Assembly: GCF_900102685.1 (NCBI RefSeq)
Contig: NZ_FMZA01000021.1
Location: 1 to 58,513, forward strand
DNA length: 58,513 bases
DNA from: Melghirimyces thermohalophilus
Lineage (GTDB): Bacteria > Bacillota > Bacilli > Thermoactinomycetales > DSM-45169
Direction: 5' to 3'
A program made the translations under genes and the position numbers. This document shows, in pieces, positions 27,116 through 34,444 of this stretch (positions are counted from its first letter, which is position 1; every line of letters begins with the position of its first letter). Under the pieces are notes generated by a model, which was given only the letters and a program-made list of their open reading frames with translations, was not told the DNA's origin and did not search any database.

Positions 27116-27277
27116 TTATCCTGTATCTTTAACCAGTTGGTCCCATTGCATCTTCAGATTTTCTAACTCTTCCCGTATCTTCATTTGCTCCAGAAATTCG
27201 TGACGGTCCACTGCCTGTTTATATTCTTCTCTCTTCCGGTTGTACTTCTCTCGGATCTCCAAAAGTTGGTCCTTCAT
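27116..27277 (-). CDS. 53-residue coiled-coil protein with a UVR-like helical motif
   Basis: Highly charged and helical. The stretch YKQAVDRHEFLEQMKIREEL (about 21-40) is spaced like a UVR motif (helix-turn-helix with LRxxL at the end), as found in UvrB, UvrC and small adaptor proteins. ATG 27277 is preferred because GAGGTG lies 8 bases upstream; a GTG at 27298 has none. No further function can be given. Confidence 0.5.
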   Translation of the reverse strand: MKDQLLEIREKYNRKREEYKQAVDRHEFLEQMKIREELENLKMQWDQLVKDTG

Positions 27278-27395
27278 AAAATGCAACACCTCTTTCACCT
27301 TGGAAATGGTGCCCGGATGGAGCTAAAAATAGGTACCCTTTTCCGGGGTGGATCAAACCCATCCAATATATATGCATTTTTCTGTCAATTATATG

Positions 27396-27434
27396 AGAAA
27401 AAGGCTGCCTCCTTTTCATTGTGCAGCCTTTTGT
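27396..27434 (-). terminator. Terminator of the 146-residue hypothetical gene
   Basis: Minus strand: AAAGGCTGC at 431-423, a 14-base loop, GCAGCCTTT at 408-400, then TTCTC. It lies directly after the stop codon at 27434. Confidence 0.65.
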
Positions 27435-27874
27435 TAGTCTTGTTTATCCTTTTTTTCTCGCAACCACTCTTGACGACTTAAGTTGGATGACCGGAACACC
27501 CGGTACATTTTCGCTCCGTCAACCGCAGTCCACAAGCGGGTGCCTGCGGTGATCGATCCGTCACGGGTGAAACGGACATAATCATAATCTCGTAACTGCG
27601 TGAGCATCCCTTCCCACTGGGTTTGTGTCCCCAGATGCTCCTTAAACAATCGATAAATCTCTTCTTTGTGCATAGCAGGGCGCCCCCGGTTCTTCGATTC
27701 TGGATCCAACTGGGGATAAACCAACAATCCCCATAAAATGACCAAAGAAGCCTTTGACGCCTCATCCCAGCGATGATGCGGAGCTGAATGAGTGGGTTGG
27801 AGTGTCTCTTTTTTTACCGAAGGAAGCCTTGATGTCAAAAAGGAACTGATTTTCCGTGCGGATAACCGGGACAT
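27434..27874 (-). CDS. Hypothetical protein, 146 residues
   Basis: Basic N-terminus (MSRLSARKISSFLTSRLPSVKK), then a region with one moderately hydrophobic stretch (SLVILWGLLVYPQL, about 43-56) and a C-terminal part that may be a winged-helix-like fold (EEIYRLFKEHLG... YVRFTRDGSITAGTRLW). No family recognised with certainty. The ATG at 27874 follows AAGGTG by 7 bases. It is divergent from the two-repeat regulator at 28096. Confidence 0.65.
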   Translation of the reverse strand: MSRLSARKISSFLTSRLPSVKKETLQPTHSAPHHRWDEASKASLVILWGLLVYPQLDPESKNRGRPAMHKEEIYRLFKEHLGTQTQWEGMLTQLRDYDYVRFTRDGSITAGTRLWTAVDGAKMYRVFRSSNLSRQEWLREKKDKQD

Positions 27875-28095
27875 TCACCACACCTTCTTTCGGTTCAGTC
27901 CTGATTTTTCCATTTTCTAAGTATAATTTTTACCCTTATTCTCTTTATGTCCATCGGAAAGTATGTTTATACTAAATCAAGGCCAAAATAAGGAAAATGA
28001 TATGGACATCATTGCCAATATTTTTGAATGGAAAAGGCCTTTTCTTTTCTGTTATATTATTCATTATAGAAAGTTTAGACAGGGGAGGGATAAAA

Positions 28096-28899
28096 ATGTT
28101 AGATACGAAAAAAGGAAAATACACCCACGAGGAAAATGAACGGATAATTCAGAAAATTAATGATGATTTTGCCCAGGGGATTCGGGAGAAAGAGACGCTG
28201 AAGGAGTTGTCCCGGGAATTGAACCGCGGTTTTGCCGGCATTATGTCCCACGTGAGAAAACTGCGCAATCAGTTTCCCGATCGATTTCCCGCCAAACAAA
28301 AGGCTAACCGGTCCCGAAATGACCGTATGAACAGCTGGACCGAGGCGGAGGAACAGCTGGTCATTGAAACAGTCAACCGACACCTGGAGCAGGGAAAACC
28401 TCTTTCAACTGCCATCTCCGAACTGGAACGACAGCTCAAACGGACACAAGGGGCCATTTACCAGCGAATTTACAATTTACGCCATAAGTACCCGGAACGC
28501 TTTAAACACATACCCCAACCTCGTCCCAGAGGTCGGAGGCGACTCAAGCCGTGGCAGATTGAATCGTCTCCGAGCCAACAAGGAGAGGGAAGCCACTCTG
28601 AACCTCACACGACGCCTATCCAGGGGGAAATCGCCGCTTCCCTAGAGCCGTCCGATCCCGCCTCCCTCCCAGGGAGGAACAAGATCCCTACCCCCTCTGA
28701 AGAAGAAATGGTGCTGAAAGCCTTCGAAAAGCGGTACGGTAAACTGAACAACGCCGCACGTAAAAAAATGCGGGCGTTGATACAGGAATACGGAGGGACA
28801 CGGGTGTCCATCGCCTTGTTCACCCTTTCCGAGGACAAAGAGTTTCCCGCCTTCATCCTTCGTTTTTTGCACGATCATTTGGAACGGAACCGCCTGTAA
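28096..28899 (+). CDS. RsfA-like two-repeat Myb/SANT-type DNA-binding protein
   Basis: 267 residues. Two repeats of about 55 residues are visible: one at about 8-60 ending VRKLRNQFPDRF and one at about 82-135 ending IYNLRHKYPERF. Each has the spaced aromatic/helix pattern of SANT/Myb-like modules. B. subtilis RsfA is a prespore regulator with this kind of module. A Ser/Pro-rich linker (about 145-200) leads to a C-terminal helical domain (KRYGKLNNAARKKMRALIQEYGG) that may be a further binding part. The ATG at 28096 follows AGGGGAGGG. Target genes unknown. Confidence 0.75.
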   Translation: MLDTKKGKYTHEENERIIQKINDDFAQGIREKETLKELSRELNRGFAGIMSHVRKLRNQFPDRFPAKQKANRSRNDRMNSWTEAEEQLVIETVNRHLEQGKPLSTAISELERQLKRTQGAIYQRIYNLRHKYPERFKHIPQPRPRGRRRLKPWQIESSPSQQGEGSHSEPHTTPIQGEIAASLEPSDPASLPGRNKIPTPSEEEMVLKAFEKRYGKLNNAARKKMRALIQEYGGTRVSIALFTLSEDKEFPAFILRFLHDHLERNRL

Positions 28900-28903
28900 G
28901 TGT

Positions 28904-28936
28904 AAAAGCGCGGGTTTATGAACCCGCGCTTTTTTC
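28904..28936. terminator. Bidirectional terminator between the RsfA-like gene and minE
   Basis: AAAAGCGCGGGTT-TATG-AACCCGCGCTTTTTT. The minE stop codon lies in the hairpin. Confidence 0.85.
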
Positions 28937-29206
28937 CTCTTCCCGTTCTTCTCGCAATCGGACGGGAATGCTCGCATTTAAGACGGTGGTATTATCCCGC
29001 TGACGAGATTGGGGGCGAATCTCCACCTGTCCCACCACATCGTAGCCAAATTCATCACAAAGCTCAATCAACCGGCCCTGAAACTTTTTCAATTTGCGTT
29101 CGTCGATATCGGATCGTTGATAACTGAGCACCAGAGACAAGCGGTCATCCGCTGTAGCTGCCGTTGGCCGCTCCTTCTCCTTATTAAACATATTTAAAAA
29201 AACCAC
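28916..29206 (-). CDS. minE: Cell division topological specificity factor MinE
   Basis: 96 residues. Matches MinE: the N-terminal anti-MinCD helix region, RLSLVLSYQRSDI (about 22-34) as the beta-strand/helix core, and TTVLNASIPVRL at the end. It would stimulate MinD ATPase and drive pole-to-pole or zone oscillation. The start is GTG 29206 with GAGGTG upstream, 22 bases after the minD stop, so the two are one operon. B. subtilis has no MinE and uses DivIVA/MinJ, so this is noteworthy for a Bacillales-like genome. Confidence 0.88.
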   Translation of the reverse strand: MVFLNMFNKEKERPTAATADDRLSLVLSYQRSDIDERKLKKFQGRLIELCDEFGYDVVGQVEIRPQSRQRDNTTVLNASIPVRLREEREEEKSAGS

Positions 29207-29228
29207 TTGAGTTCACCTCGTCATTTGA

Positions 29229-30029
29229 TCAGGCGATGTGAAAGATCCGTTTGATTCGACTGATCAGGGTTGGCTCCTCCAGCTCGATAAAAGGGATATC
29301 CTCCCCATTTAAACGGCGGGCAATATTGTCGAAGGCTTGTCCTGCCATCGACTTATCATCCAGAACCACCGGTTCACCGGTGTTGGAGGAGCGGATGATC
29401 CGCCGGTCTTCCGGCACGATGCCCACTAGATTAATTGCCAGGTGATTCTGTACCCTTTCCACGCTCAACATGTCTCCATCTTTCACCATGCCCGGCTGTA
29501 CACGGTTGACCACTAGATCGATCTGATCCAGATTGGCCGACTCCAGCAACCCGATCACCCGATCCGAATCTCGGACCGAGGGAATCTCGGGGTTGACCAC
29601 CAGGATCGCCTGATCAGCTGGCGCAATCGCATTTCGGAATCCCCCTTCGATTCCCGCAGGCGAATCGATCAGGATGAACTCAAATTCTTCGCGGAGCTCG
29701 TCCACCAGTTGTTTGACCTGGGCCGGGGTGACCTCCTCTTTGTACCGTGTCTGAGCAGCTGGCAGCAGGGCCAAGTTGTCATATTCCTTGTGGCGGACCA
29801 ACGACTGGCGCAACTTACTCGTCCCCTCAACCACATCCAGCAAATCATAGACGATCCGGTTTTCCAGACCCAACATCAGATCTAATTTCCGAAGGCCGAT
29901 ATCTGTATCCATCACACAGACTTTTCGGCCCAATTTAGCCAATGCCAGTCCCACCGAGGCGACAGTCGTTGATTTTCCTACACCACCCTTGCCGCTGGTC
30001 ACAGTAATCGCCACGGATTTCTGCTTCAT
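29229..30029 (-). CDS. minD: Septum site-determining protein MinD
   Basis: 266 residues. ParA/MinD ATPase with deviant Walker A KGGVGKST near 14, DTDIGLRKLDLMLG near 42 and LIDSPAGIEGG. The C-terminal ISRIKRIFHIA resembles the amphipathic membrane-targeting helix of MinD. It binds ATP and the membrane and places the FtsZ inhibitor MinC. The 240-base leader upstream holds no gene I can support, and no minC is adjacent. minE follows. Confidence 0.95.
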   Translation of the reverse strand: MKQKSVAITVTSGKGGVGKSTTVASVGLALAKLGRKVCVMDTDIGLRKLDLMLGLENRIVYDLLDVVEGTSKLRQSLVRHKEYDNLALLPAAQTRYKEEVTPAQVKQLVDELREEFEFILIDSPAGIEGGFRNAIAPADQAILVVNPEIPSVRDSDRVIGLLESANLDQIDLVVNRVQPGMVKDGDMLSVERVQNHLAINLVGIVPEDRRIIRSSNTGEPVVLDDKSMAGQAFDNIARRLNGEDIPFIELEEPTLISRIKRIFHIA

Positions 30030-30269
30030 AACTCGTTACCCCTTTCCCAAAGCCTTGACCTTATCTATCTAAAACAACGTAAACCCACAGCCCTGGGGAC
30101 GATACCTTTCTAAGCCCAGTAATATGGGCCGTCTCCGCCACCACGGCCTGATATTCGCTAAATTTTTCAACGATTCCGCTTTCCTGACATCAATCTACAC
30201 GTTTCACTATTTATTGTAGCAGAAGTTTTGGGGCAAAAGAAGAGATTGGTTAAAATTCCTGATTTATCC

Positions 30270-30644
30270 CTATTCTTTTCCTTTTTCGCGGATGCGATGT
30301 TCATAATGGGCCATTTCGTCGCTCAAAAACTTCCACACCATCGCTACCGCAGCCGCATCGTCCACATATCCCACCCCCGGCAGCAGGTCTGGAATCACAT
30401 CTGCCGGCAGGATAAAATAAAGCAGCGCTGCTCCAGCCAACGCTTTTTTGGCCCGATGGGTTTCCGGGTCGCGAAAATAGTGATAAAGAAGTTTTAATTT
30501 GTCGATCACGCGTTCAATCCCACCGACACGCCGGACTTTGTCGTTGAATTCGTCGAGGATTTTCCGTTTTCCTTCCGGTGTGACGGCTTGACTTTTGAGC
30601 GGCTTAAGGAATCTTTCCACCTTCTGGTTCAGGTTGGAAGCCAT
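30270..30644 (-). CDS. YkvA-like membrane protein (DUF1232)
   Basis: 124 residues from ATG 30644 (GAGGGGG 6 bases upstream). The DUF1232 core is visible: LLYFILPADVIPDLLPGVGYVDDAAAVAMVW (about 80-110), with a single hydrophobic helix. Function of the family is unknown. The ribosome site lies in the end of the upstream zinc-ribbon gene, so the two form an operon. Confidence 0.82.
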   Translation of the reverse strand: MASNLNQKVERFLKPLKSQAVTPEGKRKILDEFNDKVRRVGGIERVIDKLKLLYHYFRDPETHRAKKALAGAALLYFILPADVIPDLLPGVGYVDDAAAVAMVWKFLSDEMAHYEHRIREKGKE

Positions 30645-30655
30645 GAACATCCCCC

Positions 30656-31240
30656 TCAATCATGGTAAACATGTTTATGGCAGTGGGGACAAAAAACGGT
30701 GTCTTCTTCCACCCGATCACCGCAGTGAGGACAGATAAAAATCGCTTCTCCTTCCACCCAGCCATTAGAAGGCGTCTTTGGCTGTTCATCTGCTTTTTCC
30801 AAGCTCCTGTTGCTCCTTCTGCTGCGTGAACCCAGCATCGGTTCTTTCCCTTTCTCCTCCTCCGAAGCTTCCTGTACGGCCTTCGACTCTTCGTCAGTGG
30901 AAGCGGGAATTTGCTCCGCTTCCTCCTTCCATTCGGAGGATCGTTCCTTTTCCTCTTTTTTCAACTGCTCCAATGTCTCTTCCATCTCTGCGATTTTCTC
31001 CCGAACTTCTCGTATCTGATTTAACGTGGCTCGGGTGAGATCGGTCAATTCCAACTGTTGTTTTCGTTCCCAGTAACGATAGATTTCCCTGCCGAGCCGA
31101 CGATACAGATCCTCTTCATTTTCCTTGGTACTGCGGAGCAACAGACTGATCCGGCTGATGTCCAACACTTTTTTGGACCTTTGGCTGGTGGTCTCCAGCC
31201 CCTTTTCCAACTTATCTTTCAATCCCGTCCACAAACCCAA
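30656..31240 (-). CDS. Zinc-ribbon protein with coiled coil
   Basis: 194 residues, starting at TTG 31240 (GGAGGAG 9 bases upstream). The N-terminal half is helical and coiled-coil (about 20-95), the middle is Ser/Glu-rich and likely disordered, and the C-terminus holds a zinc ribbon CPHCG ... CPHC (two CxxC pairs, 10 residues apart). Such domains often bind RNA or protein, or mark membrane complexes. No family name can be given. It forms an operon with the YkvA-like gene. Confidence 0.75.
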   Translation of the reverse strand: MGLWTGLKDKLEKGLETTSQRSKKVLDISRISLLLRSTKENEEDLYRRLGREIYRYWERKQQLELTDLTRATLNQIREVREKIAEMEETLEQLKKEEKERSSEWKEEAEQIPASTDEESKAVQEASEEEKGKEPMLGSRSRRSNRSLEKADEQPKTPSNGWVEGEAIFICPHCGDRVEEDTVFCPHCHKHVYHD

Positions 31241-31356
31241 TGCGATCCGCTCCTCCAATTAGTGACTGTGCTTTTATTTTACGATGAATTCACCTCTCCT
31301 TCCATAGGGAACCCGATTTCCTGGCAAGAAAAAAGCCCCTTTGCGGGGCAAAAACG

Positions 31357-31593
31357 TTAAAAATCATCAGGTCCGGGACCAAAACCGGGACCCGGTCCAA
31401 ATTCTGGTCCAGGGCCCGGTCCAAATTCTGGTCCAGGGCCCGGTCCAAATTCAGGATCGAACCCGGGGCCAGGTGGTGGAGGTGGCGGTGGAGGCGGCGG
31501 ACCTAGGATTCCCCTCGGTCCTCTCGGGCCTCGCGGACCAAAACCTCTCCGCCCGATTCTACCCAGGAACCTTTTTCCCAAGAATCCAATCAT
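31357..31593 (-). CDS. Gly-Pro repeat protein, probable coat or exosporium component
   Basis: 78 residues: a basic head (MIGFLGKRFLGRIGRR), a GPRGPRGPRG run, a polyproline block of ten residues, then repeats of the eight residues EFGPGPGP. The DNA carries two exact 24-base copies of that unit (31394-31417, 31418-31441) plus a partial third. The ATG at 31593 follows GGGAGGG. Similar collagen-like or Pro-rich small proteins occur on spore surfaces; that role is inferred. Repeat number could vary between strains. Confidence 0.65.
   Translation of the reverse strand: MIGFLGKRFLGRIGRRGFGPRGPRGPRGILGPPPPPPPPPPGPGFDPEFGPGPGPEFGPGPGPEFGPGPGFGPGPDDF
31394..31455. repeat. Tandem 24-base repeat inside the Gly-Pro gene
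   Basis: Two adjacent identical copies of a 24-base unit starting GGTCCAAATTCTGGTCC, plus 14 bases of a third. It encodes the octapeptide repeat and can expand or contract in frame. Confidence 0.85.
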
Positions 31594-31700
31594 CGATGTC
31601 CCTCCCGTCTGAAGAGTCCGTGGGTCAATCTCATTCTATGCTAGAACCCTCTTCAGAGAGTGGGACACCCTCCTTCGGTCAGGTGTGGATTTTTCAACCA

Positions 31701-32939
31701 TCACCGAGCCGAGGGTAATTTTCGCGATACGGAGCGGTGGGCTTCCTGGTGGTGCTGACTCGGACGGATCAATCCCTTTCTCAGTACCATAGCCCCGCTG
31801 ATCAACAGGATCGCGGTCATGATAAACAAACCCCGGATCCCGATCACACCGGACAGGTACCCTCCCGTGATCGGACCCAGCATATTGCCCAGGAAGGTGG
31901 CGCTGGTGCTGTAACCGTAAGCCGTGCTTTCTTTCCCCTGGGGGGCTTTGCTGCGGATCAAAGAGTTAAGAGAGGGAAGCAACCCGCCCACGCACAACCC
32001 CAGCAAAAAGCGGAGGATTAAAAGCTGCCATACGGAGGTCACCATGGCATGGGGAATAAAGAAAACAGCAGCCCCCAGCATGGCAAAGAAGAGCACCTGC
32101 TCAGACCCATACCGGTCACCGAGCCGTCCCAACCGCGGGGCGGCAAGCATATTGGCCAAACCGGTGACTGCGGTCACCAAACCGGCAAAAAAGGCGAGAT
32201 AGCCACCAGGTGCCCCCAATTGGTCCACAAACAAGGACATTTGAGGCATCGGTGCCAGCATGGCGAACTGCAACATAAAACCGACGGAAAACAAGATCAA
32301 CAGCGGTTTTTGATGCAAAATCTCCGATACTTCTTTGAAAAAACCGGCCCGCTCTTTTTTCGGATCAGGCTTCTTCTCTTCCTTGACCGAATAGGTTACC
32401 ACCAGGGTGGCCAGGCCGATCATCACTGCGGTCAGGTAAAAGATCGTCTTGTAGTCCACCACTTCCGCCATCAGTCCCCCGAAAAAGGGACCCATGATAT
32501 TCCCCGCCACCGCGCCGGACTGGAGCAAGCCCAGGGCATATCCGGTCCGCTCTTTCGGCGTATTGGTGGCCACTAGAGAAATCGCAGCGGGTATGAATCC
32601 GGAGATGGTTCCGTTGAGTAGACGAAGCAGCAGCAACTGCAGCGGGCTGGTAGCCAACCCCATCAAAAAGATCACCACGGTCATGCCGTAGCCCGAGCGA
32701 AGAACCATGATCTTACGGCCCACTTTGTCAGCCAAGCTCCCCCATATTGGAGCCACCAAAAAGGCGGACAAAAAGTTGACGCCGAAAATCAGCCCAGACC
32801 AAAGCTGAGTCTTCTCAGGATCCGTCACCCCCATCTCCTGCAAGTAGAGAGGGAGGAACGGGATGATCATACTCATGGCACCCATCACCAGAAACTCAGA
32901 TGCCATCAAAATGTAGAGATTTCGCTTCCATGTTTCCAT
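31701..32939 (-). CDS. MFS drug-efflux-type transporter (DHA1 family)
   Basis: 412 residues, 12 membrane segments. DHA1 signs: the loop 2-3 motif WGSLADKVGRKIMVLR (about 65-80) and the antiporter motif C-like GALLQ/GYALGLLQSGAVAGNIMGP near 140. It is likely a proton-driven exporter of small molecules. The ATG at 32939 has AGGGAGTG upstream. A perfect 21-base palindrome lies about 41 bases upstream (32980-33000), so regulation by a repressor is likely, but no regulator gene is adjacent. Confidence 0.88.
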   Translation of the reverse strand: METWKRNLYILMASEFLVMGAMSMIIPFLPLYLQEMGVTDPEKTQLWSGLIFGVNFLSAFLVAPIWGSLADKVGRKIMVLRSGYGMTVVIFLMGLATSPLQLLLLRLLNGTISGFIPAAISLVATNTPKERTGYALGLLQSGAVAGNIMGPFFGGLMAEVVDYKTIFYLTAVMIGLATLVVTYSVKEEKKPDPKKERAGFFKEVSEILHQKPLLILFSVGFMLQFAMLAPMPQMSLFVDQLGAPGGYLAFFAGLVTAVTGLANMLAAPRLGRLGDRYGSEQVLFFAMLGAAVFFIPHAMVTSVWQLLILRFLLGLCVGGLLPSLNSLIRSKAPQGKESTAYGYSTSATFLGNMLGPITGGYLSGVIGIRGLFIMTAILLISGAMVLRKGLIRPSQHHQEAHRSVSRKLPSAR

Positions 32940-32979
32940 TGGCTCCAGTCACTCCCTCCCCAAATTTTTCTCTCAACGT

Positions 32980-33000
32980 TTATTTCGTTAAACGAAATAA
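32980..33000. promoter_or_regulatory. Perfect 21-base palindrome (operator candidate) upstream of the MFS gene
   Basis: TTATTTCGTT-A-AACGAAATAA, a perfect inverted repeat with one central base, between the MFS start (32939) and the ylbG terminator. Placement in the leader, with no long U run after it, fits a MarR/TetR/PadR-type operator better than a terminator. The cognate regulator is unknown. Confidence 0.65.
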
Positions 33001-33008
33001 GGCACCAA

Positions 33009-33040
33009 AAAAACTGCCTCCTCGAAGACAAGGCAGCGAA
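33009..33040 (-). terminator. ylbG terminator
   Basis: Minus strand: CTGCC(TTG..GAGGA)GGCAG followed by TTTTTTTGG. Confidence 0.7.
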
Positions 33041-33046
33041 CATCCA

Positions 33047-33307
33047 TCATGAATGCTTTAATCGGTCAGGTTTATGAAATTCAGTCGCCAGTTCCCGGCG
33101 GTGCGAACGATCGATCCGGGTGACGAAGGGCATCCGTTCCATTTGGCGGATGATTTGATCCGCCTGTTTGCCATCAACGTAGAGAAACACATATTTCAAC
33201 CGCTTGGAAACGTAGTGAATGTTACCCAAACGCCCCAGCGCGCGTGCCGCCTTGAGATCCTTGACCCAAACAGCTAAACCCAGCCGTTCTGCGATCTCAA
33301 CAGACAT
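33047..33307 (-). CDS. ylbG: YlbG-family protein (DUF2129)
   Basis: 86 residues. The conserved LGNIHYVSKRLKYVFLYVDG (about 26-45) and FVTRIDRSHRRELATEF match YlbG of bacilli. Function unknown; a small cytosolic alpha/beta fold. In bacilli it follows ylbF (ricF). Here 427 bases lie between them, with a gene remnant. Confidence 0.85.
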   Translation of the reverse strand: MSVEIAERLGLAVWVKDLKAARALGRLGNIHYVSKRLKYVFLYVDGKQADQIIRQMERMPFVTRIDRSHRRELATEFHKPDRLKHS

Positions 33308-33456
33308 AAAGAAATACCCCTTTTCTCGGTTCGGTCAAAGCACAGCAAAGTCGCTTTTCCGGGCACAGAAAACAACGAGACGACATTCACACACTCAATT
33401 ATACCATAGCGAACAACTTTTTACAGCCCCGCCGGAGAAGTTGATACCCTGTTGTC

Positions 33457-33735
33457 AGGGGTGGATAAAGTGTCCAACGGGAACAACAATTGATCAATCG
33501 GCTGCAAGGCGCGGGCTTTCACGATGTGGAATGGAGGAAATACGCGGAGCTTGTGGTTTTTATATTCAAACCGGATTCGAGAACAGAGCCGCTCAAGCGA
33601 CTCGTCCCTTTATCCGGAATACGGATTTCACCTTTGAGTGCCAGTTGGTTCGCTGGACGCCAGATCGCTTCCGATTCCGGGTCCCTTCGGGAAAAAGCAC
33701 TTGCTGCGGAAGGCGTTGTCCCGATTGCATTCTGT
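33457..33735 (+). pseudogene. Possible remnant of a methyltransferase C-terminus
   Basis: In one plus-strand frame, after a stop at 33466, the text reads SVQREQQLINRLQGAGFHDV then EWRKYAELVVFIFKP up to a stop at 33736. The LxxAGFxxVExxxY...VVFxFKP pattern is that of the last two strands of SAM-dependent methyltransferases. There is no start codon with a ribosome site and no upstream catalytic core, so it looks like a decayed fragment. It fills most of the 427-base gap between ylbG and ylbF. This is a weak call. Confidence 0.25.
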
Positions 33736-34157
33736 TAGCCGCAACTCTTCCGTTTGGCCCGGTTGGCTTTTCTCAACTCCCGCGGATCGTTGATCGGTAC
33801 TTTAATCGAGTCGGAAACGGAGTGAGCCAAGGTACGGCTGACTTCGCCCAACAGGCGGTCCAATTTCTCCTCCAGTTCCAGATAGGCCCCGATCTTCGGA
33901 TGTTTCCTCATTTCGGCGAGGAACTCTTTTGCTTCATTCTTTGCCCGGTGATAATCCGGGTGAAAATGGCCGAAACGCTGACTTTCCTCAAAGAGCTCCT
34001 TCTTCCGTTGAAACTCCCGAATCAGCCGTTGTGCCTCCGGATCTTCCTGCACCTCTTGTTTTAACTTCAGATATCGGTTCACCTCTTCGGATTCCTTGAT
34101 CCGATCCGCCAATTTATACGTCTCAAGCAAGAGCTCGGTCATATCGACTGCACTCAT
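33735..34157 (-). CDS. ylbF: YlbF/RicF-family protein
   Basis: 140 residues from ATG 34157 (GGAGGG upstream). The helical YlbF/YmcA fold is visible: TELLLETYKLADRIKESEEV at the N-terminus, YLKLKQEVQEDPEAQRLIREFQRKK in the centre. In B. subtilis YlbF, YmcA and YaaT form the Ric complex, an Fe-S assembly that speeds sporulation and competence and steers RNase Y. Two Fe-S Cys of RicF are expected near the C-terminus; only one Cys (KRKSCG at the end) is seen here, so cluster binding is uncertain. Confidence 0.85.
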   Translation of the reverse strand: MSAVDMTELLLETYKLADRIKESEEVNRYLKLKQEVQEDPEAQRLIREFQRKKELFEESQRFGHFHPDYHRAKNEAKEFLAEMRKHPKIGAYLELEEKLDRLLGEVSRTLAHSVSDSIKVPINDPRELRKANRAKRKSCG

Positions 34158-34245
34158 GTCAATCCCTCCGACTCCATCATAACATATGCCCGCCACATAC
34201 ATAAAAAAGCTCCCCTTCCATCTCGGAGGGAAAGCGGAGAGGTCT

Positions 34246-34413
34246 TCAGACCACTCCTTTTCGAAGGGATCTGGGGGCACGACCGTTGACCGCCTGTTCC
34301 ACTTTGCTGTCGATGATCTCCGGAGTCCAAGCGGGTCGGGTATCCACTTTTTTTCTCTTTTTAAACTTTCCCTTCGCATTGATCGGCTCATCATTCCGCT
34401 GTTTATTGATCAA
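34246..34413 (-). CDS. Small basic protein, 55 residues
   Basis: Starts at TTG 34413 with AAGGCGGTG 7 bases upstream; it lies 31 bases after the stop of the coiled-coil membrane protein gene. Basic and probably largely disordered (KGKFKKRKKVDTRPAWTPE), ending RSLRKGVV. No family recognised. As the last gene of the XPB operon it may be a nucleic-acid or membrane-surface binder, which is inference. Confidence 0.5.
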   Translation of the reverse strand: MINKQRNDEPINAKGKFKKRKKVDTRPAWTPEIIDSKVEQAVNGRAPRSLRKGVV

Positions 34414-34444
34414 AACGCTACACCGCCTTTTTATCGCTATCGTT

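Noticed and set aside
33219-34064. Plus-strand frame of 281 codons across ylbG and ylbF
   Set aside because: Covers the reverse of ylbF; the only protein-like stretch is in another frame (see the remnant at 33457).
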